NCBI GenBank assembly: GCA_001873665.1
Contig: MNZO01000050.1
Location: 1 to 28,425, forward strand
DNA length: 28,425 nt
Direction of reading: 5' to 3'
Source: Candidatus Shapirobacteria bacterium CG2_30_35_20
GTDB taxonomy: Bacteria; Patescibacteriota; Microgenomatia; UBA12405
Positions within the stretch are counted from its first letter, which is position 1, and every line of letters begins with the position of its first letter. Of the stretch, positions 1 to 6,905 are shown one piece after another. The notes beneath the pieces were generated by a model. The model made no database searches. It saw only the letters and a program-made list of their open reading frames with translations, and was not told the DNA's origin. A program made the position numbers and the translations under genes.

Positions 1-33
1 GTCCAATGATTTTTACGAAATAAAATCATTGAC
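1..33. repeat. AT-rich inverted repeat at window edge
   Basis: Bases 4-13 (CAATGATTTT) pair perfectly with 22-31 (AAAATCATTG) around an 8-base loop. GTC at 1-3 can add three pairs with GAC at 31-33 if one base bulges. No T-tract follows on either strand, so an intrinsic terminator is possible but not shown. The gene it may belong to lies outside the window. Confidence 0.45.
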
Positions 34-232
34 GGAAAAAATTGGAACGAACCGCCGTTTGCTTTCCCGAAAAACTGAATTTGAATTTGTCCGCCCCTTT
101 GATTTAATTTCGAAATATTTACCCGCCGTAGCTGAAAAAGCGCAGGAGGGCAGGGCTTTTTGCAAAGCGAGACCCGCCGAAGGCGGGGCGAGCGAGCAAG
201 CTCTTTCCCCTGAAAATTTGAAATGTCTTGAT
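34..232. other. Structured non-coding region next to tRNA-Pro
   Basis: No convincing gene is seen here on either strand. An open frame runs through it and on into the tRNA, but its translation over the tRNA is only the antisense of that RNA. The stretch is more GC-rich than its surroundings between about 140 and 205 and holds nested inverted repeats: AAAAAGC 135-141 with GCTTTTT 155-161, CCCGCC 173-178 with GGCGGG 182-187, and a short GAGC/GCTC pair just after. It lies downstream of the tRNA on the minus strand, so it may hold the tRNA terminator, a small RNA, or a degraded repeat. Confidence 0.35.
135..161 (-). terminator. Possible terminator hairpin of tRNA-Pro
   Basis: AAAAAGC (135-141) and GCTTTTT (155-161) can pair around a G/C-rich 13-base loop. 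On the minus strand this lies about 70 bases past the tRNA 3' end. The stem's own A/T run would supply the U-tract on either strand. The long loop and the distance make this only a candidate. Confidence 0.3.
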
Positions 233-309
233 TGGTCGGGGATAATGGATTCGAACCATCAGCCTCACGGACCCCATCCGTGCGCGCTAGCCAATTGCGC
301 CAATCCCCG
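233..309 (-). tRNA. tRNA-Pro (anticodon GGG), CCA encoded
   Basis: Read on the minus strand the RNA folds as a full cloverleaf. The acceptor CGGGGAT pairs with ATCCCCG. The D-arm GCGC/GCGC encloses AATTGGCTA. The anticodon stem CACGG/CCGTG encloses the loop ATGGGGT, giving anticodon GGG with U33 and G37. The T-arm GATGG/CCATT holds TTCGAAT. The discriminator is A and the C1-G72 pair is present, both normal for tRNA-Pro. The CCA end is encoded (complement of 233-235), even though a cca gene is also present in the window. It reads the CCC and CCT proline codons. Confidence 0.93.
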
Positions 310-321
310 AATTGATTGACT

Positions 322-327
322 ATTATA
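322..327 (-). promoter_or_regulatory. -10 box of tRNA-Pro
   Basis: The minus strand reads TATAAT, a perfect -10, ending 12 bases before the mature tRNA 5' end. This would leave a leader of roughly 5-7 bases for RNase P to remove. No good -35 is visible. It is divergent from the recA promoter. Confidence 0.6.
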
Positions 328-389
328 TTATTTCTGGACTATTTATGCCAGAGTTATTTTAAATTCGGTCTTTCTTCGCATTTGACACA

Positions 390-419
390 TTGACATGATA
401 TAGTCTGCCTTGGTATTAC
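390..419 (+). promoter_or_regulatory. recA promoter (TTGACA, extended -10)
   Basis: A perfect -35 TTGACA (390-395) is followed after 18 bases by TATTAC (414-419). TG sits one base before it, making an extended -10. Predicted transcription starts within a base or two of the ATG at 427, so the mRNA would be leaderless. No Shine-Dalgarno precedes the ATG. No obvious LexA-type operator was recognised. Confidence 0.6.
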
Positions 420-426
420 TTTATTA

Positions 427-1497
427 ATGAAAAAAGCAAAAAAAGTTGTCGTTGGCGCTACGACCAAAAATAACCGCCTCGAAGCAGTCAAACTCGCCAT
501 GGAGCAAATTACCAAAGCCTATGGAGCTGGTGCCATTATGAAAATGGGTGATCGTACTGCCGATATGACTATCGAAGTCATTCCTACCGGCTGTTTAACA
601 TTAGATATTGCCCTAGGTGTGGGCGGATTACCTCGTGGACGTATTACTGAAATTTACGGTCCTGAAGCTTCGGGGAAAACCAGTATTTGTTTAAGTTTAA
701 TTGCTCAAGCCCAAAAACTTGGTGGTACTGCCGCCTTTATTGATGCCGAACATGCCCTCGAGCCAGTTCGTGCCCAGACTATGGGTGTCGATCTCGATAA
801 TCTTTTAATTTCCCAGCCTGACAACGGTGAACAGGCATTAGAAATCGTTGACACTCTTGTTCGTAGTAACGCTGTCGATGTTATTGTGATTGATTCTGTC
901 GCCGCCCTCGTTCCCCGTGCTGAAATCGAAGGTGAAATGGGTGACTCCATGATGGGCTTGCAAGCCCGACTCATGTCTCAAGCCCTTCGAAAACTAACTG
1001 GTGCCATTTCTAAATCCAAAACTGTCGTTATTTTTACTAATCAAATGCGCCAAAAGATAGGCGTAATGTTTGGTAATCCTGAAACTACTACCGGAGGTAT
1101 GGCTCTCAAATTTTATTCCTCTGTTCGAATTGATGTTAGGAAAATTGCCAATATTAAAACTGCCAGCGGTGAAGCTATCGGTTCCCAACATCGGGCTCGT
1201 ATAGTTAAAAACAAAATTGCTCCACCATTTAAAGAAGCCGAATTTGATATTTTAAACACTGAGGGGATATCTATTTTTGGCTCACTCGTCGATATGGGCG
1301 TCAAATACGAGTTTATTACCAAGGCTGGCGCCTTTTTCAAAATCAGCGAAGTCAATCTGCAAGGTCGTGAAGGTGCTAAAAAATATTTAAAGTCAAATCC
1401 AGAAATTACCGAAAAATTACGTCAAGATATTTGGTGTAAAATCGATTTAAATAAAGACAATGCAGCTACTTCAAATCAAGAAGAGTCACAGTCGTGA
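427..1497 (+). CDS. recA: Recombinase RecA
   Basis: RecA is the ATP-dependent strand-exchange protein of homologous recombination and SOS induction. The 356-residue product has the expected order: a basic N-terminal helix, Walker A GPEASGKTS at residues 78-86, the catalytic Glu in AEHAL (109), a Walker B strand ending in Asp (DVIVIDS, about 151-157), and the L2 loop region NQMRQKIGVMFGNPETTTGG near 205-224. The C-terminus is short and only mildly acidic. The ATG at 427 matches the family start and sits just after an extended -10 box. It overlaps recX by 38 bases in another frame, so the two are co-transcribed and RecX output probably depends on RecA translation. It ends with TGA, which shows TGA is a stop here. 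Confidence 0.98.
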   Translation: MKKAKKVVVGATTKNNRLEAVKLAMEQITKAYGAGAIMKMGDRTADMTIEVIPTGCLTLDIALGVGGLPRGRITEIYGPEASGKTSICLSLIAQAQKLGGTAAFIDAEHALEPVRAQTMGVDLDNLLISQPDNGEQALEIVDTLVRSNAVDVIVIDSVAALVPRAEIEGEMGDSMMGLQARLMSQALRKLTGAISKSKTVVIFTNQMRQKIGVMFGNPETTTGGMALKFYSSVRIDVRKIANIKTASGEAIGSQHRARIVKNKIAPPFKEAEFDILNTEGISIFGSLVDMGVKYEFITKAGAFFKISEVNLQGREGAKKYLKSNPEITEKLRQDIWCKIDLNKDNAATSNQEESQS

Positions 1498-2077
1498 CAA
1501 AGTTTGGCTCACTTTTGATGACGGCAGTTTTATACCATTCAAAATAGATGATATTGTCATCCATAAAATAAAAGTTGGGTCAGAAATCGACTATGATTTG
1601 TTGTGTCAATTATCACTAAAGTTTTTGTTAACTAGCTATGCGCTACGACAAATAGCAATATCACCAAAAATTAGGTCAATTTTGTTACCAAAATTAAAAA
1701 ACCAAGCCAGATACTATATAAAAAAATATAATTTAATAATAGGTAATTATCAAAATTTAATTGATGACACTCTAAATTATCTTGAGCAAAAAGGCTGGTT
1801 AGACAATAATAGCTACGCCAAATTTTTACTAAAGAAACATCACCAAAAATCAAAACGTTATTTAGAACAACTCTTTTCTCATTACAATTTAGATAAATCA
1901 ATATTAAATAATAATGATCAAGACAATATAAAAAATATATTACTCAAAAAAATTAGTAAACAACCAAACCCCTTGGATTTTAAGACCAAAAACAAAATAA
2001 TTCAATCTATGATGCAAAAAGGTTTTACCTATAATGACATAAAATCTGCAATTGACGAAACACTTATTGTCGGGTAA
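1460..2077 (+). CDS. recX: Regulatory protein RecX
   Basis: RecX binds RecA filaments and limits their activity. Two ends of the 205-residue protein fit the family: an N-terminal strand region (VWLTFDDGSFIPFKIDD, then a G-S-E-I-D turn), and three-helix RecX modules ending in MMQKGFTYNDIKSAID, close to the usual 'L-x-x-R-G-F-x-x-x-x-I' signature. The middle (LLKKHHQKSKRYLEQLFSHY) resembles the second module. Position right after recA, with the reading frames overlapping by 38 bases, is the classical arrangement. Sequence conservation is weak, as is usual for RecX. The ATG at 1460 is the only plausible start, and no Shine-Dalgarno is seen, so translational coupling is likely. Confidence 0.82.
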   Translation: MQLLQIKKSHSRDKVWLTFDDGSFIPFKIDDIVIHKIKVGSEIDYDLLCQLSLKFLLTSYALRQIAISPKIRSILLPKLKNQARYYIKKYNLIIGNYQNLIDDTLNYLEQKGWLDNNSYAKFLLKKHHQKSKRYLEQLFSHYNLDKSILNNNDQDNIKNILLKKISKQPNPLDFKTKNKIIQSMMQKGFTYNDIKSAIDETLIVG

Positions 2078-2120
2078 ACTATCAATTGATTATTTAATTT
2101 TAAATTACCGTTATCTTTTA

Positions 2121-2180
2121 ATGACAACTCAATCTAACTTGCATATTACAGTCGGGAACTTTTGCGTCATCAATAGATAA
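2121..2180 (+). other. Possible 19-residue leader ORF before rny
   Basis: An ATG at 2121 opens a 19-codon frame (MTTQSNLHITVGNFCVINR) that ends 28 bases before the rny start. A loose -10 (TTATCT, about 2110-2115) precedes it closely, similar in spacing to leaderless starts elsewhere in the window. There is no homology support, so it may be chance. Confidence 0.2.
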
Positions 2181-2197
2181 AAATCGCGGTAAAATCC

Positions 2198-2202
2198 GGA
2201 GG
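2198..2202 (+). promoter_or_regulatory. Shine-Dalgarno of rny
   Basis: GGAGG lies six bases before the ATG at 2209. It is one of only two strong ribosome binding sites noticed in the window. It fixes the rny start and implies an mRNA with a real 5' leader, unlike most neighbours. Confidence 0.75.
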
Positions 2203-2208
2203 TTTTTT

Positions 2209-3735
2209 ATGTTCAATTCGTTTCTGTCAAAGTTTAAGGTTCTTTTTGGTGGCGACAATAAATTAGTCACCGACACCCCAACCACCAATCGGGTTGTTTT
2301 CACACCCAAAAAATTGAGCGCAGCGAAACCCAGCTCGGCCGGGAAAGTTAAAGAAGTAATCAAAGAAGTTGTAGTTCAAATTGATAATGCCAAAAAAATC
2401 GAGGCCGATATAAAAATCAAAGAAGCTGAAATTTTTGCTCGTCTAAAGTCACTCGATGAAAAAGAACGATATTTAATTCAAAAAGAACAAAATATCGACA
2501 ACAAAGACCTTTCAATTACCAAAAAACAAGAATTAATCGACGATCTTTACAAAAAGCAACTTGAAAAACTCGAAACAATTTCCGGTCTTGACGTTGCCAA
2601 AGCTAAAGAAATTTTAATGTCCTCGGCCGAAAAGAAAATGACCAATTGGCTGGCCCGCAAAATCGACGAAGCCAAAGAAAGTCTCCGCACTCGTACCGAA
2701 GAACTTCAAAAAGAATTAATTTTGGATGGTATTACCCATGGTATTACCGATTATGTCGCCGAATATACTGTTTCCACATTTACCCTACCTGACGAAAAAA
2801 TCAAAGGTAAAATCATTGGTCGTGAAGGACGCAATATTCGTGCATTTGAAAAAGCCACTGGAGTTGAACTGGAGATGGATGATGGCAATGATATTCGAAT
2901 CTCATCTTTCGATTCAACTCGACGGGAAATTGCTCGTATTTCACTTGAAAAACTAATCCGAGATGGACGTATTCAACCTGTCCGTATCGAAGAAATTGTC
3001 GCTCAAACCAAAAACGAAATGGACAAAATTTTGGTAAACGAGGGACGTAAAATTTGTCAAGAAGTCGGTGTTTACAACATTCCTCTTGAATTAATTCAAC
3101 ATGTCGGCAAATTTAAATTTCGCTATTCTTATGGTCAAAATTTAGCCAAACATACCATTGAGGCAGTCAAAATAGCCGTTGCTCTTGCTGGGGAATTACA
3201 CGCTGATATTAATACGGTTAGACTAGGTACGCTTTTTCATGATGTCGGTAAAGTCATTGTCGACCAAGAGGGAACTCATATCGATCTTGGAGTTGAACTC
3301 TTACGTAAATTTAAAATGCCCGAGGCGGTTATTAGTGCAGTTGCCGAACACCATGAGGACAAACCATTTTCTTCTGTTGAGTCAATCATTGTTTATCTTG
3401 GTGATGCTGCCTCTGGCGCCCGTCCTGGCGCCCGCTACGAAGTGCATGAAGAATATTTAAAACGCATGCAAAATATCGAAAATGTCGCCAAATCTTTCCC
3501 TGGGGTCATTTCAGTCGCCGCCTATCAAGCCGGTCGCGAAGTTATGGTTATTGTCGAACCTAGCACCGTTTCTGATGATGAGGCCAAAGTCTTATCTCAA
3601 AATATTGCCGATAAATTAGACGAAGAAGCCAAATGGGCTGGTCAGATAAAAGTTAATGTTATTCGTGAATTTAAGACCTCTTCAACTATTATAGGTAGTA
3701 AAGTCGATAAAAATGCGGTTAAAAATGGCGCATAG
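2209..3735 (+). CDS. rny: Ribonuclease Y
   Basis: RNase Y is an endoribonuclease that starts bulk mRNA decay. The 508-residue protein has a long charged coiled coil (about 45-180), a KH RNA-binding domain with the GKIIGREGRNIR loop near residue 200, and an HD hydrolase domain with LFHDVGK (H344-D345) followed by EHHED. It also has the C-terminal region conserved in the family. Length is close to the usual 510-520. What is missing is the N-terminal membrane helix: residues 1-45 are polar, with at most a short amphipathic helix at 1-14. The strong GGAGG fixes the ATG, and no in-frame upstream start could add a helix. The recA-rny neighbourhood is common in other bacteria. Confidence 0.95.
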   Translation: MFNSFLSKFKVLFGGDNKLVTDTPTTNRVVFTPKKLSAAKPSSAGKVKEVIKEVVVQIDNAKKIEADIKIKEAEIFARLKSLDEKERYLIQKEQNIDNKDLSITKKQELIDDLYKKQLEKLETISGLDVAKAKEILMSSAEKKMTNWLARKIDEAKESLRTRTEELQKELILDGITHGITDYVAEYTVSTFTLPDEKIKGKIIGREGRNIRAFEKATGVELEMDDGNDIRISSFDSTRREIARISLEKLIRDGRIQPVRIEEIVAQTKNEMDKILVNEGRKICQEVGVYNIPLELIQHVGKFKFRYSYGQNLAKHTIEAVKIAVALAGELHADINTVRLGTLFHDVGKVIVDQEGTHIDLGVELLRKFKMPEAVISAVAEHHEDKPFSSVESIIVYLGDAASGARPGARYEVHEEYLKRMQNIENVAKSFPGVISVAAYQAGREVMVIVEPSTVSDDEAKVLSQNIADKLDEEAKWAGQIKVNVIREFKTSSTIIGSKVDKNAVKNGA

Positions 3736-3738
3736 TAC

Positions 3739-3766
3739 TTGATATTTTTAATTTAGCGTTTAGAAT
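3739..3766 (+). promoter_or_regulatory. Promoter of HU gene
   Basis: TTGATA (3739-3744), a 16-base spacer and TAGAAT (3761-3766) predict a start near 3772. The 27-base leader would begin with a hairpin, TTGAATT (3772-3778) with AATTCAA (3788-3794). A 5'-terminal hairpin could stabilise this abundant-protein mRNA against decay. Confidence 0.55.
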
Positions 3767-3799
3767 AAAGGTTGAATTACTTATTTAAATTCAAAAACA

Positions 3800-4072
3800 A
3801 TGACCAAAAAAGATCTCATCGAAGTTGTTGCTCAAAAAGCAAAACTTTCAAAAAAAGCCGCCAAGGTTTCCGTTGAAACCTTTTTAAATGAAGTTATGAA
3901 AGCACTTGCTGCTGGTGAAGTAGTCAAGCTTTCTGGTTTTGGAACATTCAAAACCAAAATGTTTAAAGCTAAAACTATTAAAGCTATTGGTACCAAAGAA
4001 TCCAAAAAGATCATGGCTCGACGTATGCCTCGCTACATCCCTGGCACCAAGATCAAGAAAATGGTTAAATAA
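3800..4072 (+). CDS. HU/IHF-family DNA-binding protein
   Basis: This is a small basic histone-like protein that bends and compacts DNA as a dimer. The 90 residues match the HU length and order: the two N-terminal helices starting TKKDLIEVVAQKAKLSKKAA, the signature LSGFGTF (about 44-50), the DNA-contacting arm, and a basic C-terminal helix. The arm region is unusually Lys-rich (KTKMFKAKTIKAIGTKESKK). The usual tail is replaced by RYIPGTKIKKMVK, a variant compatible with the intercalating Pro position. It has its own promoter after rny and a strong terminator after it, so it is probably expressed alone and highly. HU versus IHF subtype cannot be decided. Confidence 0.93.
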   Translation: MTKKDLIEVVAQKAKLSKKAAKVSVETFLNEVMKALAAGEVVKLSGFGTFKTKMFKAKTIKAIGTKESKKIMARRMPRYIPGTKIKKMVK

Positions 4073-4105
4073 TAAGCCTTATCGGCTTATCCGCCGAAGA
4101 GGCGG
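4072..4105 (+). repeat. Two adjacent small hairpins after HU
   Basis: ATAAGCC (4072-4078) pairs with GGCTTAT (4084-4090), starting inside the HU stop codon. CCGCC (4091-4095) then pairs with GGCGG (4101-4105). A CCGCC...GGCGG hairpin of the same kind occurs at 173-187 and inside rnpB near 11357-11372. They may help protect the HU mRNA 3' end. Confidence 0.5.
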
Positions 4106-4121
4106 AAATGTTCGAAATCAA

Positions 4122-4148
4122 AACTCCCCCAGCAATGGGGGAGTTTTT
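4122..4148 (+). terminator. Intrinsic terminator after HU
   Basis: AACTCCCCC (4122-4130) pairs perfectly with GGGGGAGTT (4137-4145) around AGCAAT and runs into TTT. This is a textbook rho-independent terminator for the plus strand. Confidence 0.85.
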
Positions 4149-4260
4149 GGTTATGGTGTCACCGTTTAAGTCGGTATTACTGTCGGTTCGGGTGTTTCAG
4201 TAAGACCAATTGATTTTCTTTAATATATTTTTTCCAATCCATGTTTTGAATTATAATAAA

Positions 4261-4269
4261 TGCTAAAAT
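4261..4269 (+). promoter_or_regulatory. Extended -10 of TPR-like gene
   Basis: TGcTAAAAT ends eight bases before the ATG at 4278. A second candidate, TATAAT at 4252-4257, lies just upstream. Either way the ATG at 4260 would sit before the transcript start, so 4278 is preferred. The same TGcTAAAAT occurs before the DUF4446 gene. Confidence 0.5.
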
Positions 4270-4277
4270 CACCTAAT

Positions 4278-5015
4278 ATGAAAACCTTTATACTGTCTCC
4301 AAACATTGATACATTTTTCGATCAAGAACTCCAAGAAATTGCCAAACTGCGAGAGATCAAAGGTCAAGAATCGCAAACTTTGGCAAAAATAAATAGTCTT
4401 ATACCCCAAGTTGAGGCAGAAAACGATTTTATAGTATTAGCAAAACTTTTTTGGGAACAAGCCTTTGTCTATCAACATTTAGTCATGAGTCATGTCAATG
4501 AATCAATTAATTTAAAATTGATGGAAGAGTCAGCTCTAAATTCTCATGACATTATTTTGAAACAAAATTTAACCGATCTTCTGGGTGATGATTTACGTTT
4601 TCTCGGTCGGGTTTATGATTATAATAGGGATTATCCTCAAGCTTATAATTTTTATCAACAAGCTCTAGACTTTTATCAAAAACAGAATAACCCAAGAACT
4701 CTTGAAATTAATGCTTTTATTTGTGCTAATTTAATTTATCAAAATAAAATTGACGATGGTCTCGCTTTAGCTAAAAAAACTTATGCAGAATTTGAAACCT
4801 GCCCTTTAAAACAGTCAGATTTTTACACTTGGGCTGTCTGGAAAACAGGGATTTACCCTCGAGTCATTAAAGCCCTAATTTCTCAAAATCAAACTTTTGA
4901 TAGTCTTGAAATGAAAAATATTTTATTAAATGACCAAAAATTGTTAATGGAAGAAAAATTTGATTTTAGATTTCGACTTGATGAAATAGATGAAGTGCTA
5001 AATTTATTATTGTAA
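4278..5015 (+). CDS. TPR-like hypothetical protein
   Basis: The gene is not recognised as a named family. The product (245 residues from the preferred ATG) is helical and soluble, without a signal peptide or membrane helix. Residues near 110-150 (LGRVYDYNRDYPQAYNFYQQ) look like a tetratricopeptide repeat: alternating helices with the YPQAYNFYQQALDFYQ packing pattern. A second, weaker repeat follows at INAFICANLIYQNKIDDGLA. Such repeats usually bind peptides or partner proteins. It stands alone between the HU terminator and the ABC operon, with its own -10. An ATG 18 bases upstream is less likely because it would precede the predicted transcription start. No function is assigned. Confidence 0.75.
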   Translation: MKTFILSPNIDTFFDQELQEIAKLREIKGQESQTLAKINSLIPQVEAENDFIVLAKLFWEQAFVYQHLVMSHVNESINLKLMEESALNSHDIILKQNLTDLLGDDLRFLGRVYDYNRDYPQAYNFYQQALDFYQKQNNPRTLEINAFICANLIYQNKIDDGLALAKKTYAEFETCPLKQSDFYTWAVWKTGIYPRVIKALISQNQTFDSLEMKNILLNDQKLLMEEKFDFRFRLDEIDEVLNLLL

Positions 5016-5016
5016 C

Positions 5017-5035
5017 TTGTGCAAAAATTGCACAA
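5017..5035. promoter_or_regulatory. Palindrome TTGTGCAA-AAA-TTGCACAA
   Basis: A perfect 8-base inverted repeat with a 3-base centre starts two bases after the TPR-gene stop. It lacks a T-tract, so it is a weak terminator at best. It is shaped like an operator for a dimeric repressor and lies about 90 bases before the ABC operon. Confidence 0.4.
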
Positions 5036-5058
5036 CATCTACTGATGGAACAACTAAA

Positions 5059-5073
5059 TTCGGAAATTCCGAA
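5059..5073. promoter_or_regulatory. Palindrome TTCGGA-AAT-TCCGAA
   Basis: This is a perfect 15-base palindrome 37 bases before the -10 of the ABC operon, where an activator or repressor could act. It is unlike the neighbouring palindrome, so the two are probably separate sites. Function is unknown. Confidence 0.4.
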
Positions 5074-5109
5074 AATAGTCTTGATACAGTAAAATCTGAA
5101 TTAAAAAAG

Positions 5110-5115
5110 TATAAT
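5110..5115 (+). promoter_or_regulatory. -10 box of ABC operon
   Basis: Perfect TATAAT, five bases before the ATG at 5121. By the spacing seen at rnpB, transcription would begin at or next to the A of the start codon, giving a leaderless mRNA. Confidence 0.6.
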
Positions 5116-5120
5116 AAATC

Positions 5121-6098
5121 ATGTCCACAATTCAAGTCAAAAATTTAACTCGTACCTTTCAAATTTTTGACAAAAAACCAGGATTAGGGGCGTCAATCAA
5201 ATCAATATTTTACCGACCACAACGTACAGTTCATGCTGTCGAAAATGTCAGTTTTGAAATCAAGCAGGGCGAGCTGGTCGGATTTATTGGACCAAATGGA
5301 GCAGGCAAAACCACTACTCTCAAATGTCTCTCTGGTCTTTTATACCCATCTTCGGGTAATATTAGTGTTTTAGGTTTTAAACCATCCGACCGTAAATACG
5401 AGTATTTAAATCAAATCGGTTTTGTCATGGGTCAAAAAAATCAGCTGTGGTGGGACATCCCTCCTCAAGAAACTTTTTTACTAAACAAAGCCATCTACAA
5501 TATCTCTGACACAGATTATCAAAAAAGACTCGATTTTTTTATCAAAACTCTCGATATTGGCGATATAATTTCTGTCCAAACCAAAAAATTATCTTTGGGT
5601 CAACGCATGAAATGCGAGTTTGTAGCGGCTCTTTTGCATAATCCCAAAGTTTTATTTCTCGATGAGCCCACCATTGGTCTTGATGTTATTGCCGCCCAAA
5701 AAATTCGTGATTTTGTCAAAGAAATTAATCAGCAATTTAAAACTACTGTAATTCTCACTAGTCATAATATGAATGATGTTGAGGAGTTATGTAAGCGAGT
5801 AATTTTAATTGATCAGGGTCGAATCAAATTTGATGGCTTGTTGTCGAATTTAACCAAAAAATTTGCCGAATTAAAAATTCTAAAATTTGTTTTTGAAAAT
5901 AAGATTAGCAAAACTGACATTAAAAAATTTGGAGAAATAGTCGACGGCGATGGTTATAGCTATACCATCAAAGTTTCAAAAGAAAAATATTTATCTGTTG
6001 CTTCAAAAATTCTTACAACTTTACCCGTTACTGATCTAAATATCGAAGATACTCCGATAGAAGATGTTATTAGACAGGTGTATACAGATAAAAATTAA
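5121..6098 (+). CDS. ABC exporter ATP-binding protein (COG4586-like)
   Basis: This is the nucleotide-binding subunit of an ABC-2 type exporter. The 325 residues contain Walker A GPNGAGKTT (57-65), a Q-loop region around VMGQKNQLWWD, the signature LSLGQRMKCE (about 156-165), Walker B VLFLDEPTIGLD (about 176-187) and the switch His in LTSHNMNDVEE. The N-terminal insert SIKSIFYRPQRTVHAVENVS and the roughly 100-residue C-terminal extension are typical of the COG4586 group rather than drug-type NatA or CcmA. It is first in an operon with two ABC-2 permeases. The substrate is unknown. The leaderless-type promoter directly before the ATG supports this start. Confidence 0.9.
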   Translation: MSTIQVKNLTRTFQIFDKKPGLGASIKSIFYRPQRTVHAVENVSFEIKQGELVGFIGPNGAGKTTTLKCLSGLLYPSSGNISVLGFKPSDRKYEYLNQIGFVMGQKNQLWWDIPPQETFLLNKAIYNISDTDYQKRLDFFIKTLDIGDIISVQTKKLSLGQRMKCEFVAALLHNPKVLFLDEPTIGLDVIAAQKIRDFVKEINQQFKTTVILTSHNMNDVEELCKRVILIDQGRIKFDGLLSNLTKKFAELKILKFVFENKISKTDIKKFGEIVDGDGYSYTIKVSKEKYLSVASKILTTLPVTDLNIEDTPIEDVIRQVYTDKN

Positions 6099-6110
6099 AA
6101 ATTATTTTTG

Positions 6111-6905
6111 ATGGTTAAATATATTCGTATCGCTATCAATACTCTTCAAGAGTATTTTGTCTACCGTGTCAACTTCTTTTTTGGGCGCCTTCAAGTTTTT
6201 ATATTTTTTGTTATGTTCTTTTCCCTTTGGTCTGCCGTCTCAGCTGGTCGATCTAGTTTAGGTGTTTATTCTATTCCTCAAATTTACAGTTATTTTGTTG
6301 TTGGTTATATTATCAAAGCTTTTGTTTTTACTACTCGTACCGCCGACATTGGTGGCGACATTCAAAATGGCAATTTTTCCACCCTGTTAATTAAACCGAT
6401 TAGTACTTTAAAATATTATTTTTCTCGTGACATTATTGATAAACTTTTCAACTTATTTTTTATGTTTTGGGAATTTATTTTAATTTTATTATTATTCAAG
6501 CCTGAGTTAGCTATGCCATCGCTTTTTAATTTTATTGCTTTTATTTTATTTTTATTTTTATCTATTATTTCTTTTTTCTTTTACAGTTTAGTCATTTCTT
6601 TTATAGCTTTTTGGTCCGAAGACGCTTGGTCTTCACGTTTTTTGTTTGGTGTCGTTTTTATTACTATCTTTTCCGGTCAATATATTCCCCTAGATTTTTT
6701 GCCCCCAGTAATTGGCAAAATTCTTGACTACACGCCTTACCCCTACATGTTTTATTACCCTCTCAAAGTTTGGCTTGGTCAAATTGATCAAAATATGATT
6801 TATTTGCGATTATTAAACGGATCTCTTATTTGTATATTCTTTTATTTTCTTTCCCAATTTATGTGGTTAAAAGGCAAGCAAAAATATCAAAGTTATGGTA
6901 ACTAA
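6111..6905 (+). CDS. ABC-2 permease subunit 1 (COG4587-like)
   Basis: This integral membrane subunit pairs with the preceding ATPase. It has six predicted hydrophobic segments, including FFGRLQVFIFFVMFFSLWSA near the start and long Phe/Ile/Leu runs around residues 120-165. Of interest is the conserved-looking FTTRTADIGGDIQNGNFSTL, which lies cytoplasmically in this family and ends in the 'NG-x-x-S/T-x-L-L-I-K-P' motif. The ATG at 6111 is preferred to a TTG three bases earlier. It begins 12 bases after the ATPase stop and overlaps the next permease by 11 bases, so the three are one operon. It exports an unknown substrate. Confidence 0.85.
   Translation: MVKYIRIAINTLQEYFVYRVNFFFGRLQVFIFFVMFFSLWSAVSAGRSSLGVYSIPQIYSYFVVGYIIKAFVFTTRTADIGGDIQNGNFSTLLIKPISTLKYYFSRDIIDKLFNLFFMFWEFILILLLFKPELAMPSLFNFIAFILFLFLSIISFFFYSLVISFIAFWSEDAWSSRFLFGVVFITIFSGQYIPLDFLPPVIGKILDYTPYPYMFYYPLKVWLGQIDQNMIYLRLLNGSLICIFFYFLSQFMWLKGKQKYQSYGN

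Noticed and set aside
29..319. A 96-codon plus-strand frame covering the tRNA
   Set aside because: Its C-terminal third is the antisense reading of tRNA-Pro, with the well-known artefact MDSNHQ. No ribosome site or -10 precedes it.
4151..4259. Minus-strand 22-codon frame after the HU terminator
   Set aside because: It has no promoter, no ribosome site and no recognisable family. It is likely chance in the AT-rich gap.
4260..4277. Upstream ATG for the TPR-like gene
   Set aside because: It lies within or before the predicted transcription start. The ATG at 4278 is in frame and correctly spaced from the extended -10.
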